A stretch of 64,000 bases of DNA. Source: Trichopria drosophilae (lineage: Eukaryota; Arthropoda; Insecta; Hymenoptera; Diapriidae). Position 1 is the stretch's first letter, and every line of letters begins with the position of its first letter. Shown piece after piece: positions 48,098-60,505 of the stretch. The translations under genes and the position numbers were made by a program. A model generated the notes under the pieces. That model was not told where the DNA came from, did not search any database, and saw only the letters and a program-made list of their open reading frames with translations. Where the stretch lies: NCBI GenBank assembly GCA_030407085.1, contig CM059582.1:211512001-211576000 (forward strand), read 5' to 3'.

Positions 48098-48392
48098 ACT
48101 ATAAGTACTTAATCGAACCGAATCACTTATTTTTAGGTGGTTTAGGTTATTTTATGCTTTCAACGCTCAACTCAACCATGAACTCAAACAAGCAATTCAC
48201 CATCACACATACATAATGTGCCGTATGTACATGTTAAGTGTTGACTGTGGCGCTACCGTCAGGTAAAATTGGAACTCGAGACGGTTGCGATGGTATAGAA
48301 GGAAATCTACTGAACCATGTATTAGATGGGTAATGCTCTAATGGCCAAAATGGAAGAATTATAATATGTAGGTAACGCATATGCACTTACAC

Positions 48393-48517
48393 ACACCTAA
48401 CTCGTTTAATTCTGTCCCTTCGGGTTTTTGTTGTTTCTTTGTCTTGAAATGTATCACTGTATGTGAAAGACAAAGACAACAAAACCCGGAAAGGACAGAA
48501 TTAAGCGAGCTGGGTGT
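48393..48517. mobile_element. Foldback MITE, copy 2
   Basis: It has the same architecture and length as copy 1, and the arms share CCCTTC and TTGTTGT words with it. No clean target duplication remains. Confidence 0.75.
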
Positions 48518-49984
48518 ACATTACGCAAACACAATGATGTATATCTAATTATTTTTCTTAAATTAATCAATTTTTGAAATTCGGGCTCTGTACTGTTGTA
48601 TATACGGCCAATTAAGGAATGTCAAAGAAATTAATTTGGAATTTGACCAACTCTATTGGGAAAAGGTGATTTCTATTTATTTCCAGTAACTTTGGTAAAT
48701 TCTTCATTTATTTTCTTAATTGTCCGTATATAGAAAGTAGAAATTATCCATACAGAGTCACAATTTTGAAAACCCCATTCAGGCATTTTTTAATTACGTT
48801 TTTTTAACGCAAGTTCATGCATGTCGCCTTAAGGGGGTTACAAAGTGCTGGACCGATAAGGTAGGAATTTTAACCAAAAACTGTAAATAAAAAATGACTA
48901 AATTGATTTTTAAAAATTCGAGTTCTGCGAGGGCAATTCAATTTACTGTCGACGGTATCCTAGAAAATGCCAAAGAAATGAATTCAGAACTGAATGAGAA
49001 TTTGGAAATAAGTGACTTTTATGTCAGTTCTCAATTAATTTTTTTGTTGTTTTATAGGAAACCGCCTTTATTAATTAGAACTGCCTTTACAGAGCCCGAA
49101 GTTTGACAATTTTATTCAGTCATCTTTAATTCACGCTAATTAGTGAAACTTCCTACCTTATGGTAAGACCTTAAAAGGGTTTTAAAGTCGTCAATGGATA
49201 AGATGGGAATCTATGTTGAAAATCTGAATAAAAAATTATTGAAGGTATTTTTTTAAATTCGGGCTATAAATGCAGTACCAATCATTATACTTGATGACCT
49301 ATAAAATAGCAGAGAAGTTCTTCAATAACTGACTAAGAATTTTCGGAAAGATATAAAAATCATCAATTTTTAGTCCATTCTTGATAAAGTTCTTTGATAT
49401 TTTTCAGGAGATCCTTTGTAGTGGTTGGAATTCCAGTTACAGATACTGAATTTTGTTAAAATGGGTTGTCATTTGTATTTTATGTTCTTACATGTAGATT
49501 AAGTGCAGAAATCATTGCCAAAGCAGCACGACAGATCAGATTGCTCACCCTGCTTAAAAAAGTGGATAGAAAAGGATAGGAATTTTATGAATACTTTTGT
49601 ATCCTCTTTTTGTCACGATTTTATTTAATACATTTCTATCCCAATCAGAGTGGATCGAAAGGGATAAGATACAACGAATATTTTTGTATCCTAATCCTAT
49701 CAAATTAGAAATATCATCCACTATAAAATTTTTTGTTCTCTTTTTATAACAAAATTAATTTTTTTCTTATTTTTAATTTTATTATCGTTTTATTTAATTT
49801 TATTACTTTTTTAAATTGTTAGGATGATTTAATTATCTTAAAACAAGCTGTTCTCTCATGCGGTCACCTATCAAGTCGTATAGTCCACTGCGTGCGGCGC
49901 TTAACAATAAATAGCGATCACGCGCGACACCGACCATCGGTCTACCACTGTTGAACACCACCCGAGTAAAAAAATTTCGTCCGG
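48518..49984. other. Non-coding stretch
   Basis: It holds a short inverted repeat at 48599-48732 (arms TATATACGG and CCGTATATA with about 19 paired bases). Degenerate inverted words AAGGTAGGAA and TTCCTACCTT occur near 48870 and 49150. No gene is seen. Confidence 0.5.
48599..48732. repeat. Short inverted repeat (possible MITE)
   Basis: The 19-base ends are inverted with one mismatch around 96 bases of AT-rich sequence. Confidence 0.5.
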
Positions 49985-50800
49985 CAAAAATACGGCAGAG
50001 GACCGGCACCGTACGTACGGCCGAAATATGGGATGGTAGCCGAAACGGTACTTAATTGTCCGGCAAACTGAAGCTGTTCAAAACCATCGAAATGCGGCGA
50101 AGATACGGCACATGTACGGCCAACATGTGGCGCTATTTTTCTGGTCAGATCTCAAAGTACGGCATAGGAACGCCTGACGTGCGGCAAGCATTCGGCAAAA
50201 GAAGTCCGCTTCGGGTGCGGCAAAACGACGGCACGAATATGGCAATGTATTTCTCGATTGAATTGAAAAATACGGCACCCAAACGGCAGACGTGCGGCAC
50301 GCGTACGGCAAACAAATCCGGTTCAGGTGCGGCGAAAGGATGGCACGAATACGGCAATATATTTCTGGATTGAATTGAAAATCACGGCATACAAACGGTA
50401 GACGTGCGGCAAACATATGGCAAAACAAATCCGGTCCAAGTGCGGCTAAGCGACGGCAAAAGTACGGCAATCCATCTGTCGATCGAATTGGCAAATGCGG
50501 CACATAAACGGCAGACGTCCGGCACGCATACGGCAAAACAAATCCGGGCAAGGTGCGGCAAAAGGATGGCACGAATACGGCAATGTATTTATCGATCGAA
50601 TTGGAAAATACGCCACACGTGCGGCACACATACGGCAGACGTCCGGCACGCATACGACAAATTAGTCGATTCCTAGTGCGGAGTAAGGACGGCACAAATA
50701 CAGCAAGGTATTTCTCCGACGACCGTCCCTGGTGCGGTAAAAGTACGGCAATACATTCCTTGATCGACTAGGAAAGTCCGATACAGAAACTGTAAACGCG
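49985..50800. repeat. 113-bp minisatellite rich in CGGCA
   Basis: The GTGCGG word recurs at about 50213, 50325, 50438, 50551 and 50674 (periods 112, 113, 113, 123), with degenerate units before. Each unit carries several ACGGCA or CCGGCA words and a GATTGAATTG-like segment. It has the same CGGCA-rich style as the 94-bp array at 37763-38450. A 205-codon open minus frame exists but follows the repeat and has no domain. Confidence 0.85.
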
Positions 50801-52079
50801 CGGCTCGCATATAGTAAAGGATATACAACAAAATTTACTTCATTTAAAAGCAGTGCAATTCGACATAAAGATATAAATGAATAATGATGTAATGCTGTAA
50901 TGATAATGACATAAAACAACATGAACCTTACATTTTAAAAGAAGTTTATTACAGCGTGGTGCAACTACATAAGGCGCGCTTGTTTCTACGCGGGAACAGT
51001 ATCCGCCATGTTTAGCAATGTATTTTAAACGGTAAACCAACCGGACTGGTACCGCCATCAGAAAACGAGCACGCCTTACGTAATTCCACCGTGGATTCCA
51101 GGTACGCAAATGAGCGGTATTGTTTTTGAATGACATTTCCATGATATTTGTGAAATAAATAATATTTAATGCATATGTACAGAGGATGGGATTATGCGTT
51201 ATCTAAAAATACAGACGAAGATTTGGAAAATTGAGCATATGAATATAGAGAAGTGGAATTGGGGATAGGACATATGAATAGCACAATGCATGTAAATGAA
51301 ATGGATTGTAAGATAATAGGACAGACGAAGGATAAAAAGTGCGATGCGAAAATACAAGAAATCCGTAAATAATATAATGCGATTGCTAAAACAAACTACT
51401 AATAGCAGTAATTATATTTTATTTATTACAGTATTTAATCATATTTCATAAACTTAAGCCTAGCATATAGAAAAAAATTGCAACTTTTAAATTTAGTGTC
51501 GTGCATTTTTTTGTTAATTATATTAATGCCATTTAAACTACTCAATTGTTACATCAAAATGAAGTATAGTTGGAAGTATTCTATCCACTAACGTGTTTTA
51601 TGAAGGGAAATAAACATCTTGTATTAAAAACTAGAGAATACACGCACTGCTTATAAAAATTTTCAAACTAAAGTAGCTAGCAAAATTTTGTATTAGAATG
51701 GCCACCATACGCATTAGACAACGCGTATTATTGTACCTAATTAGTTTTCCCATTGTTTAACGACTAAGGTGCAAAAATGTATTTTTCGATTCATTAGTCT
51801 TAAAATGACTATTTTATGTATCGTTGTCGGGATGTATATAAATATGTTGAAAAAATGCATTCCATTTACAGTATATATAAAAGTAGTGCCTTTATAGTCT
51901 ATCCATTTTGGGTGACTTTAGCGTGTTCTTTATACGACAGGGCCTACGGGACACCATGCGAACCTGAAAGCAGAAATCAGTATATGAGTAAATGGTGGAA
52001 ATCAAAACAACAAATTAATTTAAATATTTTAAAGCCCAAACTAGAATCGCAAGACAGCACCAATCGTGGTAACCGGTAG
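50801..52079. other. Non-coding stretch
   Basis: AT-rich sequence; no gene or repeat that I can support. Confidence 0.5.
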
Positions 52080-52560
52080 TATAAAGAGCCGCGTCTGATA
52101 GAGCTCAGACAGATCCTGAGCACAGGGCTGGACGTGGCGATGATGACAGTGGTAGCAGCAGCAACAAGCCGTACAGTACCCACGGCGATCGCAAAGGTAG
52201 CATCGATCGTGATATCGGGTAGTATAATGAGCCGTGTGTGGTCGAGCCCAGACAGATACTGAGCACACGGTTAACATACTACCGGGAGTGTGTGACGATG
52301 ATGACAGTGGCAGCAGCAGCATCAGCAACAGCAGCCGTAGCAGCAAACAGCAACAGCAGCAGTAGCAGCAACAGCAGCAGCAAGTCGTATAATACCCACG
52401 ACGATCGCAAAGGTAGCATCAATCGTGATAGCCGGCAGTATAAAGAGCCGTGTGTGGTCGAGCCCGGACAGATACTGTTCACACGGGTAACATACTACCG
52501 GTGGTACGCAGCGAAGATAACAATGGCAGCATCGGCAGGGCGCACAGCATCCATGACTTC
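52080..52560. repeat. Tandem module with CAG/GCA trinucleotide expansions
   Basis: Three copies of a module starting GAGCCGYGT occur at about 52086, 52230 and 52446, each with GACAGAT and CACRSGG words. Between them lie GCAGCA/CAGCAG runs (52308-52385) and two copies of GATCGCAAAGGTAGCATC (52187 and 52405). The spacing between the last two is 216 bases. Confidence 0.7.
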
Positions 52561-53239
52561 AGCCAAGGAAGTTACAACCAGCCCAGGCAAAATACATCGC
52601 CAAAGTGATCGAACAATCTAGCGCAAGGTAGCGTTGGTTTCATCGGTTATGGCATTAAGAAAAGTAGCACGTACACATGTGTAGTTCTCGCAAGGGCACG
52701 TTACAACAAATAAAGAATAAACAGCTTGGCTCGTCTTACTGCGAAAGCGAATTCCGGCTACCTGCGAGCTGCTGCTTGAATTTATTTGGAAAACTGATTT
52801 CCACCGCTAAGATTAATCACATGACCTACTGCTTATATCTTCACCTGTAAATGGAATAGTCATAATAAATACAACGTCACATTCTTCACCATTCGTTTCA
52901 AGAAAATATTGACAAGAGTCACGAAAGTACGTTACAATATTCTTGTAATGCGGATGACAGTTACCTTAATAAGACGGATGACTCACATCAGCATAATAGG
53001 TAGCATTCTTGCAGACACTGGAAGTATATCTTAAGCACGGGCAGACAATGCTAGAATAAAAATGCAGCCGGTGCGTCTTCATAAGGCAGATTCTGGCAGG
53101 TAAGTATCGATAAAAACTAAAGATTGTTTACTAATCATGTTCCCGATTAAAAAGTATCTGTTAATCGCTTTGTTTTTATGTATATTTACTTGCCGAAATA
53201 TATCTAATCGAGATGCCCAGACTGTATCTCTCTTTAGTT
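52561..53239. other. Non-coding stretch
   Basis: No gene or repeat seen. Confidence 0.5.
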
Positions 53240-54800
53240 ACTTTCCCGAGTTTCAGGCTATATATGTAGGACGACAATTTCAAAATCGGTTGACAAAAAA
53301 GTGTCAATTCTAGTTTTGAAATTACGCCAGTATATAGTAATTACCTGAACAATTCGTAAATAGTGCAACCGAAGTAATAAGCATATTAAAATAATGTGTG
53401 ATGGAAGTACTTTATCATTGAAAATATTTGATATGTTGAGCATTATCTTTTCGTTGATCATTTATACAGTTAAACAGTTGGTAGAATTTTGCCAACCCTA
53501 CTCTCAAAACCACCCCTTTACGTGGTAATTACCAGACGACTTCGTTAAGGGTGCAATTGAAATACCAGGCATTTTAATGCAATTTACATTCAGTCACCAA
53601 CCTTTATATAGGTTTTACACATGAATATTTATTGTTACTAGTGTCTTAACCGTTGTCAGAAAAGCACCTCTATGCGCGATATCTTCCTGACGATTTGTAG
53701 AAGGGTGTGATGGAAGTACTTCATCATTGAAAATATTTGAAATATTGAGTATTGTCTTTTCGTTAATCATTTATACAGTTTAACAGTTGGTACAATGTTG
53801 CCAACCCTAGTCTGAAAACCACCCCTTTACGTGGTAATTACCAGACGACTTTGTGAAGGGTGATCAAAGAACCAGGATTTCTAAAACTTTATACATTCAG
53901 TCACATTTAATGACTATTATTGAGTTGGTTTTAGCCAGCCAGATTTATTGTTACGTTTTTTACCCCTTCTCAGAGAAGCGGTAACAGCCTGACAATTTGT
54001 AGAAGTGTATGGTGGTAGTACTTCATTGAAAATATTTGATATATTGAGCAATATCTTTTCGTTGAGTATTTACACAGTTAAACAGTTAGTAGAATTGTGC
54101 CAACCCTAGTCTGGCAACTACCCCTATACGTGGTAATTACCAGACGACCTCGTTAAGAATACAATTGAAATACCAGGCATTTTAATGCAATTTACATTCA
54201 GTCACTAACCTTGATATAGGTTTTACAGATGAATATTTATTGTTACTAGTGTCTTAACCATTGTCAGAAAGCACCTCTATTCGCGGTATCTTCCTGAAGA
54301 TTTGTAGAAGGGTGTGATGGAAGTACTTCATCATTGAAAATATTTGATATATTGAGTATTGCCTTTTCGTTAACCATTTATACAGTTTAACAGTTGGTAG
54401 AATGCTGCCAACCCTAGTCTGAAAACCACCCCTTTACGTGGTAATTACCAGACGACTTCGTGAAGGGTGATCAAAGAACCAGGATTTCTAAAACTTTATA
54501 CATTCAGTCACATTTAATGACTATTATTGAGTTGGTTTTAGCCAGCCAGATTTATTGTTACGTTTTTTACCCCTTCTCAGAGAAGCGGTAACAGCCTGAC
54601 AATTTGTAGAAGTGTATGGTGGTAGTACTTCATTGAAAATATTTGATATATTGAGCATTATCTTTTCGTTGAGTATTTACACAGTTAAACAGTTGGTAGA
54701 ATTGTGCCAACCCTAGTCTGGCAACCACCCCTTTACGTGGTAATTACCAGACGACTTCGTGAAGGATGCCATCGAAGTACCAGCAATTGTAAATTTATTT
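53240..54800. repeat. 300-bp satellite with dimeric higher-order repeat
   Basis: The anchor word GTAATTACCAGACGAC recurs at 53525, 53834, 54133, 54441 and 54740, with a degenerate one near 53337. Spacings alternate 309, 299, 308, 299, and every second monomer is nearly identical, so the higher-order unit is about 607 bases (two monomer types). All monomers share GAAAATATTTGA and TTTTCGTT words. It lies beside the C-terminal exon of the CACTA-like gene and may be its subterminal repeat region. Confidence 0.88.
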
Positions 54801-54871
54801 ATAGTCAGTCACATTTAATTACTATTCTTGTGTTATGATAAGGCATAACTGTATCGCATACTATTTAAATA

Positions 54872-55471
54872 TTATTTATATTTCAAGTTATTGCAAGGTT
54901 CAATCGCGTACATATCAACAGGGGAAACTCGCACATAATAGCAAATAGTATTAATTTTTTTCACATCTATCGCTAGGTAAGGTTCATCGACTACGTCCTC
55001 ACATTTCCACAGAAACGGAAGATCCCTATCGAATGTACGAAAAGCTGGAAGTGTCTTGGTTCTTTTTAGAATAGCGTATATCGTACTGTTTGTATCACAT
55101 CCCTGACAAGCATTACTGCATACGCAATCAGATACTCGCAAAAATCGTTTTATTATTCCTATTGCACTTACTTTTCCATTATCATACTTAATGTAATGGT
55201 CGTTAGTTTTAATTTTCCGTTTATACGATTGCGCGACGTATAAAACATTATCCTTGAGTAATCTGTGGAAGACTTCTATCTTCCCTGCAACGATACCCAA
55301 TTCGTTTAAAGATATTACAATCCCATCATCGACATCGATATGTTCGTTAGTTAATATTTTGTAACGGTATAGTTCGAATTTCGAATTCCGCGCCTTAATG
55401 TAGAATGCGTGAGTCGCGCCATCGTTTGGATTTGTGAGGTACGTTGTATGCCTGTGTGTTGTGTGACGTAT
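54872..55471 (-). CDS. C-terminal part of EnSpm/CACTA-like transposase gene
   Basis: On the minus strand the frame is open from 55471 to the stop at 54872, 199 residues; the only upstream bound is TAG at 55474-55472. It contains EVFHRLLKDNVLYVAQSY, which in my memory resembles the tail found after the catalytic core in animal EnSpm-type proteins. An acceptor-like TTGCAG ends at 55285, and others could lie upstream. With the core ORF 1 kb upstream on the same strand, it is probably a second exon or a part separated by an insertion. Start and splice sites are uncertain. Confidence 0.5.
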   Translation of the reverse strand: MRHTTHRHTTYLTNPNDGATHAFYIKARNSKFELYRYKILTNEHIDVDDGIVISLNELGIVAGKIEVFHRLLKDNVLYVAQSYKRKIKTNDHYIKYDNGKVSAIGIIKRFLRVSDCVCSNACQGCDTNSTIYAILKRTKTLPAFRTFDRDLPFLWKCEDVVDEPYLAIDVKKINTICYYVRVSPVDMYAIEPCNNLKYK

Positions 55472-56462
55472 CTAGTCCATGTGCGAATAGACGGGGGACG
55501 AGGGGATAATGTTTTGGTATTGTGTATTGGCTACGTGTAATGTTTTGATGCTCGTGAATTTTCGAATCGAATTAATAACGAGCTGGAAACCACGTTTCAG
55601 TTTCGGTAAAACGCTGAAAGAGAACAGTTGAGCACCTGTGGTGGTAAATTTCCTTGTTTATCTAAGTATCTCGTGGTGAAAATAATCGTTGAATTTTTAT
55701 CAACAGTGAAATCCACGAACAAAAGGACCAAGACGAACAGTGCAAGGTCGCCATCTCATTCTCCGCCGATTTTGGTCAAAAGAAAATTGTAGTCGAGAGG
55801 ATGAAAAACAAGGCACATTTTGGAAGGACGCTTCCTAGTTCGTACTATATTCTGTTGAACGTTGACCGCACTCAGTGGGATTCAACTTTTTCAACGGAAA
55901 TCTTCACCATCTATCTAAATTTCTAATAAAAAAGAAGGAAGTTTTCCAATTCAGCGAACTGCCGAACAAGGTTTGATCTCAGGACTTTCCTTACAAAATA
56001 AAGGATCCAGGTATTTTCCTTTAAATAATAACGTGGCCGTTGGAAAAGCCAAGCATAGAAAAAGACTTTTATAATAACGACATTTATTTGAAGTGCGGAA
56101 TTAAATTTCAATTTTAGTGATCTGAATGATTATGTTTTTCATTAAAATAAAAAGAACGATATCGCGGTGTGCCGTATGAAGCGTAGAAATAAGAGTGTAA
56201 TTATAATAATAAAATGTATTCGATTTTGTGGTTGTGTCGAAGCGAAAAAATAGTATTACAAACTAATTCGAATAACAATTGTTAAAAAACAAACATGCAT
56301 AAATAAAAATCATGATATTTACAGATAGACAAATCATGCTAATAGAAATAGAGACAATTTATTTACAATAAAAAATCAGAAAGGTAAAGGTGATATATCT
56401 TGACTATATACATATTTACAATTTTTCTATCTATTTACATAAAAGTTCATAAATATAAATTT
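55472..56462. other. Putative intron or insertion in CACTA-like gene
   Basis: Non-coding, AT-rich between the two coding parts. I could not define a convincing donor at the end of the upstream ORF. Confidence 0.4.
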
Positions 56463-58385
56463 TTAATGATATATTATTTCAATTTTAATTGCTCCAATTA
56501 GATAAACTCCCGAGTGCTGAGAGAGCATTTTTCGTCGCCATCCTTTAGTTTGTATTTTTTCGCAAAAATCGTACGGCACAGTATTCGGGTAAAGTATAGC
56601 CGCGCGTAAGCTAGCAATATTAATGAACATAGATGCCGTCGAGCAAATTTGCAATTCAGCATATCTAGTTCCATGTACCAAATACTTCAGAACGCCATTC
56701 AAGTTTTCAAAGGGAGCACACGACGTTACCCAGAGAGGTCCAAAATTCCTTACTGTATCCGCCAAGTGTAGTAACTGATGCACATTGCAGGACATTTGCC
56801 TTGTGCCATAAAAATCAGAAAATCTTGATACGTATTCATTCAGGTACAAATCCGCTTGGTCGATCATTTCGTTGGAAATACTTGATTTATTCAATAAATG
56901 TATGGAATATACAAGAAGAGTATGATGTTCGAAGACTTTTGCATCCGTTACGTTGTACAGTAGTGGTAAAGAGTAATATTGAAGCCATATCTGCAATTCT
57001 GATGCTTTCCAGTATCCATAGTCAGATATCTTTCGCGGTAATCGAGGCACAAAAGATGGTGGCGTTATTGATAACATGCGTTCTTCAAGTGTTGCAATAT
57101 TTTTGAACAATGAGTAATTTTCACTTCGGAAGGTACGACTGAAAAATAGATCCATTATCTTCCTCGTAACTCCTAAGTAAACGGCATGCATGGCATCAAT
57201 ACTAGTTGTGACGATGTAATCATGAACAAAAACGGATAACCACGTAGGCCCTTTAACTCCGCATACAGGTCTACTCGTTTGCACTGATTCTTTAGCTTGG
57301 GCTGAAGTTTCCTCAGTCGTTCGCAATTCAAAATGTTCGTACGGATATACGTGTACATTACCCTCGTGAACTCCTGCAGACTTACACTTGGAACAACCGT
57401 AGTATCCATTGAATTGTTTTATGCTAAGAAACAACGCTCTGGCAGGTAAATCACATGTACCGCATATTACTTTACCTACCACGCGTAATTGATGGGAGAG
57501 TCCGTGAACGTCGAAAAGCATACCATTCTTCAATGCCTGGAAATCCTTGAGCATAGATTTTAAGAAAATGTTAGGTGAAGGCTTCCCTTTGCCAAACCAC
57601 AATCCCGCTAAAATGACATTCTCTTTCTTGGTCCTTTCTTGATATGGCAACTCGTTTATTATTAAATAGTATGGCCATATACTGAAAAGCGACGAGTTAA
57701 AAACCGAAATTCCATCGGTGTTCCAAGTAAAAGATATGCTGTTACGGTCATGCAAAACGTTATTTTCGTCGCATAATTTTTTATAAATTTTGCCATCGTA
57801 AATGTCTTCGTAATTGTCGACACATTTTTTTTCACGAGTATGGCGGTGTTGCAGGCTTTCAAAAAAGCCCGGTCTTCTATATAATGCCTGCAGTTGGTCC
57901 AGAATAGGTATAGTTATGAAAAAATTTGCTTTTGTTATTTTTTGACACTTACTACATACCTCTTTTTCCGTATCCAATGGCGTATAGCATTCAGGACACA
58001 AGTAATGTCTAACAATAGGGGACTTAATTTTTTCAAAATATTTTCTAAATTGGTACAGGCTACTTTTAGCCAGGTTTCCTTCCGGGAGTAGCTTGAATAT
58101 AAAGAAAAGTATATCCGAGATACAAGATAAAGTTATTTTATGACGCAGACTCAGAGTTAGAATTGATAACATGTATTGGGCGACGGTAAATTTAGATTTT
58201 TCGTATAAAGGACGATCGTCTCCATCGTTAATTTCCGCGTTCCAAACAAGTTCATCATTCGCATCGTCATTAAAGTTATCGGTGATATCTTCTTCGGTGT
58301 AGCTAGTACATATGCTACTATTGTCGTCGTCCAGTTCAATTCCTTGTACGTTTTCATCTATAAAAATGGTTTCATAATCAGGCAT
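56463..58385 (-). CDS. EnSpm/CACTA-like (Tnp2-type) transposase core
   Basis: About 640 residues from ATG 58385-58383; the frame is open a little further up. An acidic N terminus is followed by a zinc-binding CPEC...CSKC pair, then NTDGISVF with SIWPYYL, the counterpart of the first-Asp region in plant Tnp2. Next come CGTCDLPAR, DAMHAVYLGVT (second Asp) and CAPFENLNG with VHGTRY (final Glu region). This is the cut-and-paste transposase of CMC/EnSpm elements. It is intact as one exon but probably needs the tail at 54872-55471. The CAC-type TIRs of the element were not located. Confidence 0.82.
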   Translation of the reverse strand: MPDYETIFIDENVQGIELDDDNSSICTSYTEEDITDNFNDDANDELVWNAEINDGDDRPLYEKSKFTVAQYMLSILTLSLRHKITLSCISDILFFIFKLLPEGNLAKSSLYQFRKYFEKIKSPIVRHYLCPECYTPLDTEKEVCSKCQKITKANFFITIPILDQLQALYRRPGFFESLQHRHTREKKCVDNYEDIYDGKIYKKLCDENNVLHDRNSISFTWNTDGISVFNSSLFSIWPYYLIINELPYQERTKKENVILAGLWFGKGKPSPNIFLKSMLKDFQALKNGMLFDVHGLSHQLRVVGKVICGTCDLPARALFLSIKQFNGYYGCSKCKSAGVHEGNVHVYPYEHFELRTTEETSAQAKESVQTSRPVCGVKGPTWLSVFVHDYIVTTSIDAMHAVYLGVTRKIMDLFFSRTFRSENYSLFKNIATLEERMLSITPPSFVPRLPRKISDYGYWKASELQIWLQYYSLPLLYNVTDAKVFEHHTLLVYSIHLLNKSSISNEMIDQADLYLNEYVSRFSDFYGTRQMSCNVHQLLHLADTVRNFGPLWVTSCAPFENLNGVLKYLVHGTRYAELQICSTASMFINIASLRAAILYPNTVPYDFCEKIQTKGWRRKMLSQHSGVYLIGAIKIEIIYH

Positions 58386-58412
58386 ATCAACCAGGCGTAT
58401 CCATATTACCAA

Positions 58413-59801
58413 AATCCAATTTTCAGTATACCATGATTTTCAGGCTCATTTAATACTAAATTATCGCTGTAATGCCGAATTTAATGCTTTTTGCGAAGCT
58501 AAAGAAAGTGTGAATGCGTCAGCTTCACGTCAAGCTGGCACATCCGCAGCTTAAAATTAGTAATAACAATGTTATAACAAAAATGCCATTAGGGCATAAT
58601 ATAAGGCACATTTTAGGGTCTCAAAATACCCCAACTCCAATTTCCTCCGGCAATTACTGGCGAAGCTAGGGGCATGCGCGTATTTTCAGCCAATCGAAAA
58701 TATGCCCGTAGAAAGTAGCACGGATTTTTTTTAAGGGCATAATTGACGGCTCATATAAGTCTTTCAAAACATCCTAGTCCGAATTTCCTTTTAGTTCCGA
58801 ATATGAGCGATTAAGAGGAAACTAGCCGGTACAAACATCGCAAGCGATTAATTTCACTAGTATAATTTCGTGGATTGCAAACGTCTTCGTGGCTCAAGCG
58901 GTAACTCACTGTTGATCACAAATGTGAAATATACCGCTATCTCTTAAGACGATCTGCAGCACTCGCAAATATTAATACAATTCTATGCACAAACTATGGA
59001 AAAGGGCGATTCTGTCCTTTTGATAAGAAATATATATATAAAAAAAAATGTCTTGCTCATTTCAGCCCAATTTAATTTGGGGTCATCAATACAATATTTA
59101 AATTGGCATTTCATACATGATGGACAAAAATTTAATAATTCTTACAATGTTCTCGAAAATTTTAAAATAAAATAAAATTAAAATAATGTTTCATTATTGT
59201 CCGCTATATTGTAAGGCATGTAAAAAGTGAGTTCAGATTCGTATGCAACAATAAAAAAAGCACAGAGTAATGATTTTCGTGAATTTTTCGATAATTTAAA
59301 ACTATTTGTTCGCCAAATATATAATCCAATAGGATTCTCAATTTTTAACTTTTAAAAACGCTCATGGGATTCGTATTCTGAATAGTGACCCCAAATACTA
59401 TCAAATATGTTGACATAGTTTCAAACTTGTTGCTTGAAAAGTTGCTTCTTCAATATTCTTTTCAGTCACTTCAATTTCGACGGGCTGTAATTTTGTTGAC
59501 CCCTCACCATAATAGGGTTTTAAAATGGTCAGCCATAGTATTATACGCTATGAAATATATCTTATCTCATATCAATGAGATTCCTTTATGACTCATTTTA
59601 CACTGTGGACGCGCCAGGTTGACGTCAAACTGACACATCCATGCGATTTTCCCGTATTACCGAGGCTCTATAAATTAGCTTTAAATGAGCCCTAAATTAT
59701 GAAATACATGGCTTCCGATGTTTGTACGGGTCTCTGTCCTCTGAACATTGGCAATGTGTATGCGCCAGCTTGATATACATACGTTTCGTAATTCTTGTTA
59801 C
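58413..59801. other. Upstream region of CACTA-like gene
   Basis: Non-coding. A loose direct repeat, CGTCAAGCTGGCACATCC (58532) and CGTCAAACTGACACATCC (59624), may mark element-related sequence. Confidence 0.4.
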
Positions 59802-59942
59802 CTTCTATATCAACACCGTAATCATCTACGAATTCTTCACGAGTTCTTTCCACTGTTTCTCTTTCACCGCCACCTGCTCCATGGATTTCTTGTACCGCTG
59901 CTGTAGTTTGACGCTCAAAAACTTCCTCGTCCGGAGAATCAC
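59802..59942 (-). CDS. Candidate internal exon, unknown gene
   Basis: On the minus strand an acceptor ATTGTAG ends at 59943 and a donor GTAACA starts at 59801, enclosing 141 bases with an open frame of phase 1 at both ends. The encoded text is acidic and hydrophilic (SPDEEVF, ERETVERTREE). It could be an upstream exon of the CACTA-like gene or of a host gene. No domain is recognised. Confidence 0.35.
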
Positions 59943-60505
59943 CTACAATGGTACATTGTGAATACAATCATTATTTCCACATATTATTTTCCTTAAATTA
60001 CTATTTCCACATAAACATTAACGTGTAGGATTATACACTCATTTAGATTTTGTTTTCAATTGCGAAGCAGAAAGTTATTCGTAATTTGTATATTTCTATT
60101 TTTGATGTTGTTTTTGAAGATAAGGTACAACGTAAAGCGATGTAGAAGTAATCATTCTATCGATTAATTAATTTGACATTTATGTCCGGAGGCTGCTTTT
60201 AATACACAAAAATCTTCTTCGGCACTACACGGAAAGAAAGAAACATGACTGAGTCCTGTCATACGCAGCACTGGTTACTGCGTGGCCGGTTCGCAAATAC
60301 TTTCTATTTCAACTCGCTATAACTCAATTATAAGTCAATTTTGAGAATTTTGAAACGAATAAAAAATGAAATTGTTCATTGCAATTTCCCAGATCTAGTG
60401 CAGAAATCTTAATAAATAAATAAAAAAAGTCTAGTGCAGATCTTAATAAATAAAAAAAGTTATTCATTTTTTAATGCAGAACTGCGAAATTTGTGTTTTT
60501 ATATA
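59943..60505. other. Non-coding stretch
   Basis: It contains a short duplication (CTAGTGCAGA...AATAAATAAA at about 60395 and 60432). No gene seen. Confidence 0.5.

Noticed and set aside
50078..50695. 205-residue cysteine-rich minus-strand frame
   Set aside because: It follows the 113-bp minisatellite, has no domain and no splice or promoter context.
58882..58960. A-box-like TGGCTCAAGCGG, possible tRNA
   Set aside because: No B box, no cloverleaf pairing and no terminator.
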